DNA of 64,000 bases from Bacteroidales bacterium UBA3290 (GCA_002361615.1 DETK01000014.1:50014-114013); one strand, 5' to 3'; numbered from the stretch's first letter, positions 7,723 to 16,509 are shown. Numbers and translations: made by a program. The notes: generated by a model not told the origin, from the letters alone.

Positions 7723-10125
7723 TTAATTGTCCTTGTTGCGTTGAATCAGCATATACACCGTCGCAGCCGTCGTTCCCAAAGAAGCAACTGTCGTAGACAT
7801 CGTTGCGATCCGTGCGAAGGTCTGGTCAGCCACACCTTCGCGTCTCTTCTTGGCCGGCACGATAATCTGGTCTCCGGGCAAAATCTTTGTTCCCCCTGTC
7901 AGTTTTTCAGAACGGCCGTTCATGTGGATGACATACTTTTTCGCCCGCCTGGCATCCGGGCCGAAACCGCCGCAAGCGTCGATGTAGTCGTCTCCACGAT
8001 TACGGGGTTCATAGGAAAGAACGGAAGGGATCATGACCTCGCCCAAAACACGTACCGTGTTGTGGATGACCGGAATATCCAGAATATCTCCTTCCACGAG
8101 TTCGATGTCGAATTCAGACCCGGGATGGGCGATCGCCTTGTCAAGGTCTATGGCCACCTGATACTGGGACGCCATCTGCATGATAGCCGTCGTATCCACC
8201 TGGGAATTGTCACCACTGTGATAGAGCAAGATATCCGTAATCTGCCGACGCTCTTCATCCGACATACTGCGGAACAGACGTGCACCTTTGAGGTAGGCAT
8301 AGTTCGTCACGCCACCGGCCTTCTTCACCAGGTCGCTCAGCCGTTCATTGCGGCTGGTCATCGTAAAGAAGCCGGGGAAGTTCGCCTCGCCCGTCAGCGT
8401 CACATGGGTCTGGACATTGTAGGAAGGACTGCGATGCACCGTCACTTCGTCGTAGGGCTGGAGGTAGATCTTGTCGCCGCCGTCATCCACGAAACCGTCT
8501 TTCAGCGAGATGGAGATCAGTTCACCCACTTCGTCGCTCTGGACCAGGCCGTTGGCGTCGCGCTTGCGGCGGGCGATGTCCACGCGGGCCAGCGAGGCGC
8601 CTTCCCGCAGGCCACCCGCCATGATGATGAGGTCTTCGACCGTCGTGTTGCGAGCGAACGGGAAAATCCCGGGATTTGCCACCATGCCGCTGATGGCCAT
8701 GGTGCCGGTCTCGCGCAGGTCGGAGATGCTGGTGACATAGAGTTCGTCGTTCTTCTGCAGGACGATGTCGGTCGCTTCCCCGCTGAGGACTTTGCCCAGG
8801 TTGACGGAAATGACTTCGAGCGTCTTGTCATCGTGCTCCCTGTGCAGGACAGCACGGTTCAGGAAGGCGTCGGGCAGCACGCCGCCTGCTTTGGCAACCA
8901 GCTGACGGACGGTCTTCACTTCGCCGCCGAACTCATACGTACCGGGCTGGTACACGGCGCCGCTGATCGTCAGCTTGTTTTCGTAGTAAGAGTTGAGCTG
9001 GCTGACCGTCACCTCGTCACCGTTCTGCATCCGGAAGCCCTTGAAGTCCGCCGCATCGACGGTACGGACCTCGTAGTTCCGCCCGTTCTGCCGGACGACG
9101 GTCACATTGTCGGTATAGGCACCGCCGGCAAATCCGCCGGCATAGTCGATCAGGTCCTGCAACGATTCGCCGTCTTTCATTTCAAAATACATCGGGCGTT
9201 TCACCTCACCACCGATCTTAACCAGGCAGGTGTAGGGTTTCACCATGACCACGTCGCTCTCTTCAAGGCGGATGTCGCTCTCGCGGGTGCCGTTCATCAG
9301 GAAATCATAGACATCGACTTCGCCCACGACCTTGCCGGCGCGGTTCACCGTGATGTTGCGGAGGGAACCGGGCTCCACCACGCCGCCAGCCAGATACAGG
9401 ACGTGGAACACGGTGGAGAAAGCGGAGACGACGTAGGTTCCGGCGTGGTTCACATCGCCCAGGACATTGACCTGGATGCTGCGGATCTGACCGAGACTCA
9501 GGCGGATGTCGGTCCCGGCAGAGCTGCGGTTCAGACCGCCGTAGATGCCGGCAAGCTTGCGTTTGAGGTATTTATTGGCCTCCTCGATGGTCATGCCGCT
9601 CAGGTAGAGGGGACCGAGCACGTCGACATTGATACTGCCTTCGGGCGAGATCTTGTTGCGGAGCGTCACCTGGTTGGCACCGAAGATGTCGATAATGACT
9701 TCGTCGCCCGGGCCGAGCCGGTAGTTCTTCGGCGTAGCCAGGTTCTCGCTCGGGGCGAAGTTCAGCGACTTGTTGCGGAAAACATCGCGTCCATACACCA
9801 GCGGCCCCAAGGAATCCCGTTCGAAAGCCTCGGGTGTGATGTCGACTTCGCCCGCCACGGTATGGGCCCTGTCATCCGCCGTGGTGGCGATTTCCTGGGC
9901 GACGGCCGTTTTCTGGCTCTCGTACATTTCCCGCACCCGCTCGGCCTGCGCCCGGTCAACGCCGCGTGCTGCCAGTTCGCGCATCATCACCTCCTGCGAT
10001 TTGCCCTGTGCCAGGCCGGACTTGACATATTCCAGCACCTGGATATCAGTCATCGTGCTCTGGGCGATCGCCGCAAACGTACTGCATACGACAGCCGCCA
10101 GCAAAAACATCCTTTTCAGTTTCAT
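7723..10125 (-). CDS. SLBB-domain polysaccharide export outer-membrane protein (Wza-like)
   Basis: Outer-membrane polysaccharide exporter. A signal peptide (MKLKRMFLLAAVVCSTFAAIAQ) is followed by a short helical region, a Poly_export domain (about 110-200; YRLGPGDEVIIDIFGANQ) and a series of SLBB repeats, each containing forms of VLGDVNHAGTYVV, ISGAVYQPGTYEF, ISGMVANPGIFPF and LTGEANFPGFFTM, to a C-terminal membrane segment near 775-795. The 800-residue, multi-SLBB form is common in Bacteroidota. It has its own promoter upstream and is followed by the wzz-like gene. Confidence 0.93.
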   Translation of the reverse strand: MKLKRMFLLAAVVCSTFAAIAQSTMTDIQVLEYVKSGLAQGKSQEVMMRELAARGVDRAQAERVREMYESQKTAVAQEIATTADDRAHTVAGEVDITPEAFERDSLGPLVYGRDVFRNKSLNFAPSENLATPKNYRLGPGDEVIIDIFGANQVTLRNKISPEGSINVDVLGPLYLSGMTIEEANKYLKRKLAGIYGGLNRSSAGTDIRLSLGQIRSIQVNVLGDVNHAGTYVVSAFSTVFHVLYLAGGVVEPGSLRNITVNRAGKVVGEVDVYDFLMNGTRESDIRLEESDVVMVKPYTCLVKIGGEVKRPMYFEMKDGESLQDLIDYAGGFAGGAYTDNVTVVRQNGRNYEVRTVDAADFKGFRMQNGDEVTVSQLNSYYENKLTISGAVYQPGTYEFGGEVKTVRQLVAKAGGVLPDAFLNRAVLHREHDDKTLEVISVNLGKVLSGEATDIVLQKNDELYVTSISDLRETGTMAISGMVANPGIFPFARNTTVEDLIIMAGGLREGASLARVDIARRKRDANGLVQSDEVGELISISLKDGFVDDGGDKIYLQPYDEVTVHRSPSYNVQTHVTLTGEANFPGFFTMTSRNERLSDLVKKAGGVTNYAYLKGARLFRSMSDEERRQITDILLYHSGDNSQVDTTAIMQMASQYQVAIDLDKAIAHPGSEFDIELVEGDILDIPVIHNTVRVLGEVMIPSVLSYEPRNRGDDYIDACGGFGPDARRAKKYVIHMNGRSEKLTGGTKILPGDQIIVPAKKRREGVADQTFARIATMSTTVASLGTTAATVYMLIQRNKDN

Positions 10126-10155
10126 ATTCTTTGCAGTGATAATATATTCAACTTA

Positions 10156-10163
10156 CAAAGGTA
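10156..10163 (-). promoter_or_regulatory. -7 element for the SLBB-wzz operon
   Basis: On the minus strand TACCTTTG matches TAnnTTTG and lies 31 bases upstream of the SLBB start at 10125. The region upstream overlaps the T run of the aquaporin terminator, so the two units are packed together. Confidence 0.6.
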
Positions 10164-10180
10164 GTAATTCTTATGCAATA

Positions 10181-10211
10181 AAAAAGCCCGGAAGGGCAAA
10201 ACCTTCCGGGC
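10181..10211 (-). terminator. Intrinsic terminator of the aquaporin gene
   Basis: On the minus strand a 10-base stem (gcccggaagg pairing with ccttccgggc, loop of six) at 10211-10186 is followed by a T run read from 10185 to 10180. It lies 24 bases after the aquaporin stop at 10235. Confidence 0.88.
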
Positions 10212-10234
10212 CGCAAAGTTGTCTGCGTATCTTC

Positions 10235-10900
10235 CTACTTGGCCAGTCCTTTCCAGACACCGGCTGCGCAGGCACCGCCCACCATCGGAGCGAGGATGAA
10301 GACCCACACGTTCTTGAGGGCTTCGCCGCCAACGAACAGGGCCGGGCCGATGGAACGGGCCGGGTTGACGGAGGTACCGGTCAGGTTGATGCACACCAGA
10401 TGGACCAGGATCAGCGTCAGACCGATGGCCAGGCCGGCGAGGTTGCCGGCACCTTTCTTCGCGTCGGTCGTACCGAGGACCACGAGCACGAAGAGGAAGG
10501 TAGCGATGAACTCGACCAGCAGCGCACCGCCCACACCGCCAGCGTTGACCACGCCGTTGGTGCCCAGGCCGCCCGTCAGGTCGGGAGCTGCAACCACGTT
10601 CTTGACCAGCAGCAGCACGGCACCGGCGAGGATACCGCCGATGAGCTGACCAACCCAGTAACCGCAGGCATCCTTCCAGGTCATACGGCCCGAGAGGGCG
10701 ACGCCGAAGGTGATGGCCGGATTGATGTGGCAGCCGCTGATACCGCCGATCGTGTAGGCCATGGCCACCACGGTCAGACCGAAGGCAATCGCCGTACCGA
10801 CTACGCCGGCAGGGGTGTTACAGCCGAGGAACATCGCGGTTCCGCAGCCCAGGAACGTCAGGACGAACGTTCCGATGCATTCAGCAAAATACTTTTTCAT
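10235..10900 (-). CDS. aqpZ: Aquaporin (MIP family)
   Basis: Six-helix inner-membrane channel of the major intrinsic protein family. Both NPA boxes are present: HINPAITFG after helix 2 and SVNPARSIGPAL after helix 5. The second form, with the Arg of the selectivity filter and SIGPAL, is typical of water-selective AqpZ rather than GlpF. The length is about 221 residues. The start is placed at ATG 10900 (MKKYFAE); another ATG lies two codons upstream at 10906. It has its own promoter and terminator and stands as a single-gene unit. Confidence 0.93.
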   Translation of the reverse strand: MKKYFAECIGTFVLTFLGCGTAMFLGCNTPAGVVGTAIAFGLTVVAMAYTIGGISGCHINPAITFGVALSGRMTWKDACGYWVGQLIGGILAGAVLLLVKNVVAAPDLTGGLGTNGVVNAGGVGGALLVEFIATFLFVLVVLGTTDAKKGAGNLAGLAIGLTLILVHLVCINLTGTSVNPARSIGPALFVGGEALKNVWVFILAPMVGGACAAGVWKGLAK

Positions 10901-10933
10901 AGGCATTAGGTTTTGAATGAGTACAATTTGCCT

Positions 10934-10968
10934 TAAAGATAAGAATTTTTCTCTGTCATTGTTCAAAA
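10934..10968 (-). promoter_or_regulatory. Promoter of the aquaporin gene
   Basis: On the minus strand a TTTG-containing box (10968-10961) is followed about 20 bases later by TATCTTTA (10941-10934), close to the TTTG/TAnnTTTG consensus. It lies about 34 bases upstream of the aquaporin start and separates this gene from the fabG operon. Confidence 0.55.
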
Positions 10969-10998
10969 TTGTCGCAGCGGGCAGAGCCCCAGTAACTC

Positions 10999-11745
10999 CT
11001 ACATTCCCATACCGCCATCGACCAGGATGACCTGCCCTGAGACATACGAGGCCAGGTCCGAAGCCAGGAACGTACAGACTTTGGCCACTTCGGCCGGCGT
11101 TCCGCCCCGGCGCATCGGAATCTTGGATTCCCACTGCTTGAGCATCTCCGGGCCGAGCTTCTGGGTCATGTCGGTCAAGATGAATCCGGGAGCGACCACG
11201 TTGGCGCGGACGCCTTTCGGTCCGAGTTCCGCGGCGATAGATTTGGCCAGGCCGATCATGCCGGCCTTCGAGGCGGAATAATTGCACTGTCCGGCATTGC
11301 CGTGGACACCCACGATGGAGCTGATGTTGATGATCGAGCCGCCCCGCTGGCGAAGCATCACGGGCGAAACGGCGTGGATGAAGTTGAAGGCGCTCTTGAG
11401 GTTGACCGTCAGCACGGCATCCCACTGCGACTCGCTCATCCGGAGCATCAGGCCGTCCTTGGTAATGCCCGCGTTGTTGACGAGGATATCGACGCGGCCG
11501 AAGGCTTCCACGACCTGCTCCACGGTCTTGTGCGTCTGTTCGAAATCGGCGGCATTGGAGGCAATAGCCAGCACACGCACGCCGAAGGCTTCGAGTTCTT
11601 CTTTCGTCTGCAGGCCCGTCTCGTCGATGACCAGGTCCGTAAAGGCGATATCAGCGCCTTCTTCCGCAAATTTGAGGGCAATCTGTTTGCCGATGCCCCG
11701 CGCTGCGCCCGTAATCAGCGCAACCTTTCCTTTCAAAAGTTCCAT
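10999..11745 (-). CDS. fabG: 3-oxoacyl-[acyl-carrier-protein] reductase FabG
   Basis: NADPH-dependent short-chain dehydrogenase of fatty acid elongation, cytoplasmic. The cofactor motif is TGAARGIG at about 12-19, NNAG is near 88-91, and the catalytic Ser-Tyr-Lys set shows as NISS and YSASKAG. The 248-residue length is typical. The C-terminal YVSGQVILVDGGM is standard for FabG. It is the last gene of the nusB-yajC-ybbR-coaE-DUF5606-rimO-fabG operon, 18 bases after rimO. Confidence 0.93.
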   Translation of the reverse strand: MELLKGKVALITGAARGIGKQIALKFAEEGADIAFTDLVIDETGLQTKEELEAFGVRVLAIASNAADFEQTHKTVEQVVEAFGRVDILVNNAGITKDGLMLRMSESQWDAVLTVNLKSAFNFIHAVSPVMLRQRGGSIINISSIVGVHGNAGQCNYSASKAGMIGLAKSIAAELGPKGVRANVVAPGFILTDMTQKLGPEMLKQWESKIPMRRGGTPAEVAKVCTFLASDLASYVSGQVILVDGGMGM

Positions 11746-11763
11746 ATCTCAATTATTTGTTTC

Positions 11764-13125
11764 TCAGATAATATCTGCTATCAGATCATATTCATTCGCC
11801 CCGGTGATGGTGACATCGACAAACTGCCCGACCCGGTCTTCCGGGCGGGTAGGCGAAGGCCTGGTGGGGCGGCAGGTTCTTTCAAGCCCGAGCGCCCCCG
11901 CTGGGCTTGAAAAGGTTCTGCCGCGCGTTGGATCCACCCGCCCGGAAGCCGGGTCGATCAGGATCTCGCCGTCGACTTCGGGGGATTCGGTCTGGCTGCG
12001 GGCGACGAGGATGCCGTCATCCGACACGGAGTCCACCAGGACCCGTTCACGGGTGCCGATGCGGGCGCGGTTGCGCTCGAGCGAGATGCCGCTCTGGAGT
12101 TCCATCAGCCGGTCATATCGTTCCTGCTTGACTTCAGCAGGGATCTCATCCTTGTAGTGCAGAGCACCGTAGGTCCCTTCCTCTTCCGAATACTGGAAGG
12201 CACCCAGGCGCTCGAAACGGCACTCCCGCACAAAATCGAGCAAGTCTTCGAATTCTGCTTCGCCTTCCCCGGGATGGCCTACGATCAGCGTTGTCCGGAG
12301 CACTACGCCCGGAACCATCTGCCGCATCCGCGCTACCAGGTCGCGCGTCTGCCGCCCGTCGATGCCCCGCCGCATCATCGCCAGCACGCGGTCGGCGCTG
12401 TGCTGCAGCGGAATGTCGATATAAGGGCAGACCTTCGGGTTCTCGGCCATCACGCGCAGCACATCTTCCGGGAAGGCCGAAGGATAGCTGTAGTGCAGAC
12501 GGATCCACTCGATGCCGTCAATCCGGGAGAGTTGTTCCATCAGGCGGGCCAGGCAGCGTTTTCCGTAGCGGTCCAGGCCGTAATAGGTCGTGTCCTGGGC
12601 CACGAGGATCAGTTCCCGCACGCCGCCGGCAGCCAGCCGGCGCGCCTCTTCCACCAGGTCCTCGACCGGTACGCTCACATGCGGGCCGCGGATGAGCGGA
12701 ATGGCGCAATAGGAACAGGTGCGGTCGCACCCTTCTGCAATCTTGAGATAAGCATAGTGGGAAGGCGTGGTGAGAACACGGCCCACTGTATCGGGCGTCA
12801 GAACGCCCTGCCACTCATCCACTTCCGGAATTTCAGCTGCAAGCTCTGACGGATAACGCTGCGAAAGGCAGCCGAATACCGAGACCTTGCCGACCCGGCC
12901 GCTTTTCTTGGCCTCGACGGCTTCGAGAATGGCCTGGATCGACTCCTCCTTGGCGTCCTGGATGAAACCGCAGGTATTGATGACCACTTCGTCCAGGCCG
13001 TCCGGGAAGAGGCCGGCCTCTTCGGGCACAAGCTCATAACCCCGTTGCTGGAGGACGTGCATCAGGTGCTCCGAATCCACGCGGTTCTTGGAGCAGCCCA
13101 TCGTCACCACCTGGATCCGTTTCAC
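11764..13125 (-). CDS. rimO: Ribosomal protein uS12 methylthiotransferase RimO, with palindromic insertion in TRAM domain
   Basis: Radical SAM methylthiotransferase that modifies an aspartate of ribosomal protein uS12. The N-terminal UPF0004 domain begins MGCSKNRVDSEHL. The radical SAM cluster is CDRTCSYC at about 136-143. The TRAM domain begins around 370 (SPEVDGEILID). Between GEILID and VGQFVDV there are about 38 residues rich in Pro, Arg and Thr, far more than the usual short loop. The DNA coding for them forms a 126-base imperfect palindrome (listed separately). The frame stays open and the end (EYDLIADII) is normal, so the enzyme may still work. The start overlaps the DUF5606 stop (ATGA). 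Confidence 0.93.
   Translation of the reverse strand: MKRIQVVTMGCSKNRVDSEHLMHVLQQRGYELVPEEAGLFPDGLDEVVINTCGFIQDAKEESIQAILEAVEAKKSGRVGKVSVFGCLSQRYPSELAAEIPEVDEWQGVLTPDTVGRVLTTPSHYAYLKIAEGCDRTCSYCAIPLIRGPHVSVPVEDLVEEARRLAAGGVRELILVAQDTTYYGLDRYGKRCLARLMEQLSRIDGIEWIRLHYSYPSAFPEDVLRVMAENPKVCPYIDIPLQHSADRVLAMMRRGIDGRQTRDLVARMRQMVPGVVLRTTLIVGHPGEGEAEFEDLLDFVRECRFERLGAFQYSEEEGTYGALHYKDEIPAEVKQERYDRLMELQSGISLERNRARIGTRERVLVDSVSDDGILVARSQTESPEVDGEILIDPASGRVDPTRGRTFSSPAGALGLERTCRPTRPSPTRPEDRVGQFVDVTITGANEYDLIADII
11830..11955. repeat. 126-nt imperfect palindrome inside rimO
   Basis: The outer arms are 11830-11850 and 11936-11955, complementary over 20 bases with one bulged base. The inner arms 11870-11890 and 11903-11923 pair over most of their length around a small loop. 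The length is a multiple of three and the rimO frame reads through it. It coincides with protein sequence absent from ordinary RimO TRAM domains. The design recalls palindromic elements that insert in frame in genes, such as those of Rickettsia. No second copy was seen in this window. Confidence 0.75.
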
Positions 13126-13580
13126 CCGGCAGCTTCCTCCTTCTTTTCAGCGTCTTCCCCGTCGGCCGCCTCTTCTTCCTCTTCCTCGACGAACTCGAGC
13201 GATGCGTACTTACGGAGCACCTCGTACCAGTCGAGGATCTTTTTCATGTGCGACACGTAGAAACGGTTTTCATCGTAGGAAGGAACCACTTCGGCGAAGA
13301 AAGCCTTGATGGCTTTCGGATCGCTCTTCGGGCTCATGGCCGGACCCTGTCCGAGCTTTTCAGCCATTGCCACGAGCACCTCGCGCAGCGGAAGGTCGGA
13401 TTCATCGGTGTAGATCGAGATATCGGCCAGGGAGCTGACCTTGGCACTGGCACCCAGCATCTGGCGCTGGTGCGTCTCGAGCGATTCAGCGATAATGCCG
13501 CCGCGGCCCTGGGCCACGTATGCAAAAAGTCCGTGTTCACCGGAAACGGAGAGAATTTTCTTCAGATCTGTCTTTTCCAT
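13122..13580 (-). CDS. DUF5606 family protein
   Basis: Conserved Bacteroidota protein of unknown function, cytoplasmic by appearance. The first 50 residues (KILSVSGEHGLFAYVAQGRG, then ESLETHQRQML and VSSLADISIYT) are the DUF5606 domain. The rest is helical, ending in a long acidic run of Glu and Ala. Its start overlaps the end of coaE by 19 bases and its stop overlaps rimO (ATGA). The position between coaE and rimO suggests a housekeeping role, but none is known to me. Confidence 0.88.
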   Translation of the reverse strand: MEKTDLKKILSVSGEHGLFAYVAQGRGGIIAESLETHQRQMLGASAKVSSLADISIYTDESDLPLREVLVAMAEKLGQGPAMSPKSDPKAIKAFFAEVVPSYDENRFYVSHMKKILDWYEVLRKYASLEFVEEEEEEAADGEDAEKKEEAAG

Positions 13581-14173
13581 CTTCTTTTTTCCTTTTCAAT
13601 GATATCGATAAGTACCGGCAGCATAGCCTGCCGGTCGTTGTTTTCCAATACATAATCCGCGTGGGCGATGCGCGCCTCATCATCCCACTGTGCAGCCATA
13701 CGCCGCCGCACCTGCTCTTCGGCAACGCCGTCACGCGCCATTACCCGGGCGATGCGGACCGCTTCCGGAGCGACGACCGTCACGACGCAGTCGTACAGAC
13801 AGGCGAACTGCGGCTTCTCCAACAGGATGGCCGACTCGATGACGACCAGCGGACTCTCCTGCCCTTCCTTCCAGCCCGTAAAGTCACGGATAACCGCCGG
13901 GTGCACAAGCGCTTCTAGCCGGGCCAGCATCGTGGGATCCGCGAAGATCCGCCCTGCAAGCGCGGCACGGTCGAGCCTTCCTTCCGCATCGAGCACGCCA
14001 GGGCCTGTGAGCTTGACCACGTCCGAGAGCAGCTGCGGATCCCGGTCATACAGTTCCTTGGCGGAGCGGTCGCAGTCGTACGAAGGGATGCCAAGCGTGC
14101 GGAAAGCCTGTACGACACAGGATTTTCCGCTGCCGATGCCGCCGGTGCACAATATGACGCGGGAATGATTCAT
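13562..14173 (-). CDS. coaE: Dephospho-CoA kinase
   Basis: Catalyses the last step of coenzyme A synthesis, phosphorylating the ribose 3'-hydroxyl of dephospho-CoA. The P-loop is CTGGIGSGKS near residues 8-17, followed by FRTLGIPSYDCDRSAKELYD, the usual CoA-binding region, and a C-terminal lid. The start is taken at ATG 14173 (MNHSRV), which overlaps the stop of the YbbR gene (ATGA); this gives 203 residues. The 3' end overlaps the DUF5606 gene. Confidence 0.95.
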   Translation of the reverse strand: MNHSRVILCTGGIGSGKSCVVQAFRTLGIPSYDCDRSAKELYDRDPQLLSDVVKLTGPGVLDAEGRLDRAALAGRIFADPTMLARLEALVHPAVIRDFTGWKEGQESPLVVIESAILLEKPQFACLYDCVVTVVAPEAVRIARVMARDGVAEEQVRRRMAAQWDDEARIAHADYVLENNDRQAMLPVLIDIIEKEKRRWKRQI

Positions 14174-15114
14174 CGGGCCTCCACCTGCAGGCATTCCACC
14201 AATTCAGGCTTGAGCCGCCACGCATACACATCCCGCACCGTCTCCAGACGCGGAATCACCTTGGCGCTCCCTGAATGGAGATAGTCGGCATAGTCGACCA
14301 CGAGCGAGAGGTCTTCCGCGCCGATACGTCCGCCCCGCGGACGGAAAGGAGCACGGTAAGTAACCTCGACCTTCGATGGGAGGACCATCAACGGGTGGTC
14401 CGGAGGGGCGTCCCGCACCGTGACGGGCAGTGTGACGGTGCTCTCCACATACCGGTCCACCTCCACTTCGTACCAGACCCTTTCGGTATCCAGTCTGAGG
14501 CCGGAAATGCCTTCCAGCTCCACATAGCCCTGAAGCGACTTGTCGACACCGGTCCGGCTGACGTCGCGCGTTCGGACCCCCGTGACCCGCTGCAGTTCCT
14601 TTACCGGACCGTAAACCTGCACGGAATCAGGTTTGAGACGGATCTCTCCCACCTGCATGTACTGGTTCCGGAAAGACAGGTCGAAGGCCGCTTCGACGGG
14701 GACACGGACGAAAGACTGGGGCGTGAAGACAAAAGTAAGCTGGTCGGGCTCGAGGAAATCGAGGACGAAGCGTTCGCCGAGCTGTTCCAGCAGTTTTTCC
14801 CGCAATTCGGATACCGGCAACTGGAAGGTATCTTCCTCCCCCTCAACGGGATGGAAATGCCGTGCGTCCACTGCCAGGGTGAACTGGAGCGGACGGCGGC
14901 CTGTCCCCCGTGCCTTGAGGAGGTAGAAACCCGTAGCCTTGCCGCGCAGCGACAAGGGCTCCTGTGCGACCGCATCTGCGGCATAACCCGGGAGATTCGT
15001 CACTACCCGCACGGTACAGGGTACCGAAGCGGAGTAGTCGAGCGAAAAGGTGTGCATCCCCCAGACGAGGCACGCGATCAGCAAGGAAGCCAGCAACAGC
15101 CGGAAATCCTTCAT
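14170..15114 (-). CDS. YbbR-like domain protein
   Basis: Membrane-anchored protein with YbbR repeats. One N-terminal membrane segment (LLLASLLIACLVWGMHTF) is followed by extracytoplasmic beta-rich repeats, including VRVPVEAAFDLSFRNQYMQ, VQVYGPVKEL and VEVTYRAPF. In Gram-positive bacteria YbbR (CdaR) regulates the diadenylate cyclase CdaA; here no cyclase gene is adjacent and the role is open. It sits between yajC (6-base gap) and coaE (ATGA overlap) in the operon. Confidence 0.85.
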   Translation of the reverse strand: MKDFRLLLASLLIACLVWGMHTFSLDYSASVPCTVRVVTNLPGYAADAVAQEPLSLRGKATGFYLLKARGTGRRPLQFTLAVDARHFHPVEGEEDTFQLPVSELREKLLEQLGERFVLDFLEPDQLTFVFTPQSFVRVPVEAAFDLSFRNQYMQVGEIRLKPDSVQVYGPVKELQRVTGVRTRDVSRTGVDKSLQGYVELEGISGLRLDTERVWYEVEVDRYVESTVTLPVTVRDAPPDHPLMVLPSKVEVTYRAPFRPRGGRIGAEDLSLVVDYADYLHSGSAKVIPRLETVRDVYAWRLKPELVECLQVEAR

Positions 15115-15120
15115 CCGGGA

Positions 15121-15447
15121 CTAAGCCTGCTGGGCTTCGCTGAAATCTTTCACCAGCGACGCCTTGTCGACCTTGATCCTGACGTCTTTGTCGATCTCAA
15201 GCATCACCTTGTTGTCGTTCACTTCCAGGACGGTACCGTAGATGCCGCCGACGGTGACGACCTTGTCGCCTTTCTTGAGGCTGTCGCGGAATGCGTTGAG
15301 TTCCTTCTGCCGTTTCTGCTGGGGACGGATCATGAAGAGCCACATCACCACGAAGATCAGGGCGAGCATCAGGAGCATGGTCAGGCCACCGCCGCCGGCC
15401 TGGCCGGCGCCCTGTGCCTGAAGGAGGGTCATAAGAGATAAATTCAT
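15121..15447 (-). CDS. yajC: Preprotein translocase subunit YajC
   Basis: Small accessory subunit of the Sec translocon (SecDF-YajC). It has a glycine-rich N-terminus, a single membrane segment (LTMLLMLALIFVVMWLFMI), the conserved IRPQQKRQKEL and a C-terminal KGDKVVTVGGIYGTVLEV domain. Its 108 residues are typical. It lies 19 bases after nusB. Confidence 0.95.
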   Translation of the reverse strand: MNLSLMTLLQAQGAGQAGGGGLTMLLMLALIFVVMWLFMIRPQQKRQKELNAFRDSLKKGDKVVTVGGIYGTVLEVNDNKVMLEIDKDVRIKVDKASLVKDFSEAQQA

Positions 15448-15466
15448 GTGTGTTTATTTTGATACA

Positions 15467-16408
15467 TTAATTTTCGAAAAGGCCGCGCCCCTGCTTGACG
15501 ATCTCGCCTTCACGGACCTTTTCCTGGATGATGCGGTCAAGGATGCCGTTGACGAAGATGCGGCTGTTGGGGGTGCTGTAATATTTGGAGATCTCCACGT
15601 ATTCGTTGATGGTGACCTTGACCGGGATGGTCGGGAAGACCACGGCTTCGGTGATACCCATGACGATCAGGGTGGCATCGGTCGAGACCAGGCGGTCGGC
15701 GTTCCAGTTGTCGAGATGTCCGGAAAGGAGGGCGGAATACTCGTCGTAACGCAGGATCGACTCGGTGAGCAGACGCAGGGCGAACTCCTTGTCGTCTTCC
15801 TTGAGGAAAGTGGACGGATGCACGATATGCCGGTGACGGGCCGTTTCTCCGATCCCTGCGATAATCACGTTGAGGGTATAGTCCAGGTCGTCGATCCAGA
15901 GCAGGGAGAGGTCCTCGAGGATGGAAAGGAGCTCCTCGTTGTCCTCGAACTCATCCTGGAAGATGCAGGAAAAGAGCTGGCAGTCTTCCTCGAAGGAGTC
16001 CTCGCCGGAGGCCATGTAATTCTGATAGTATTCCTTGGTTATGAGGGAATTGTAAACGTGGCGCACGAAGGGTTCATACTCACCCCACAGCAGGCCGCGG
16101 CGCTGGCAGTAACGACCGAATTCCGGGTCGTCGGAAAGCAGGGCCGCGAAGCGGTTGTGGACGAACTTCAGGTTCGGATTGGCCTCCGCCTCGGTGGGAT
16201 GGAACTTGCGCATCCCGGCCGCGATCTTCTCTTCGGCCACCCGCACCAGCGACGAGGATATGTTGAGCATGAAATAGTAGAGGTCCTTTACCTTGTCGCA
16301 GGACTCGATGAGAGACTTCTGCGCGGCGGACACATTGTCGGAACCGGAACCTTCGTAGGCAAAGAGCGTCTTGAACGCTTTGATACGGATCAGTCGGCGT
16401 GAAAGCAT
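15467..16408 (-). CDS. nusB: Transcription antitermination factor NusB (long Bacteroidota form)
   Basis: RNA-binding antitermination protein acting with NusE on rRNA transcripts. The N-terminus MLSRRLIRIKAFKTLFAY is the NusB start. The C-terminal half contains the all-helical core, with TLIVMGITEAVVFPTIPVKVTINEYVEISKYYST (conserved NEYVE) and NGILDRI. At 313 residues it carries a central insertion of about 150 residues, usual in this phylum. The start ATG at 16408 was chosen over an upstream one at 16453, which lies within the promoter. First gene of the operon running to fabG. Confidence 0.92.
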   Translation of the reverse strand: MLSRRLIRIKAFKTLFAYEGSGSDNVSAAQKSLIESCDKVKDLYYFMLNISSSLVRVAEEKIAAGMRKFHPTEAEANPNLKFVHNRFAALLSDDPEFGRYCQRRGLLWGEYEPFVRHVYNSLITKEYYQNYMASGEDSFEEDCQLFSCIFQDEFEDNEELLSILEDLSLLWIDDLDYTLNVIIAGIGETARHRHIVHPSTFLKEDDKEFALRLLTESILRYDEYSALLSGHLDNWNADRLVSTDATLIVMGITEAVVFPTIPVKVTINEYVEISKYYSTPNSRIFVNGILDRIIQEKVREGEIVKQGRGLFEN

Positions 16409-16430
16409 TTCAATTTTTCTGAATTTTTTA

Positions 16431-16471
16431 CAAAGATAAGTGGTTTCGTTCAAAAATAAAATCTATCTTTG
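16431..16471. promoter_or_regulatory. Divergent -7 elements for nusB operon and PUR gene
   Basis: Two perfect TATCTTTG elements lie back to back: on the minus strand at 16438-16431, 22 bases before nusB, and on the plus strand at 16464-16471, 38 bases before the PUR gene. -33 boxes are not clear for either. Confidence 0.6.
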
Positions 16472-16509
16472 TAGGAGTTTATCGAAAAACGTTTAAAAAC
16501 ACATTTACT

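Noticed and set aside
5869..10164. A 1431-codon open frame on the plus strand across the tricorn end and the whole SLBB-wzz operon
   Set aside because: It lies antisense to two clearly recognisable minus-strand genes and its translation shows no domain; it is a by-product of GC-rich codon use.
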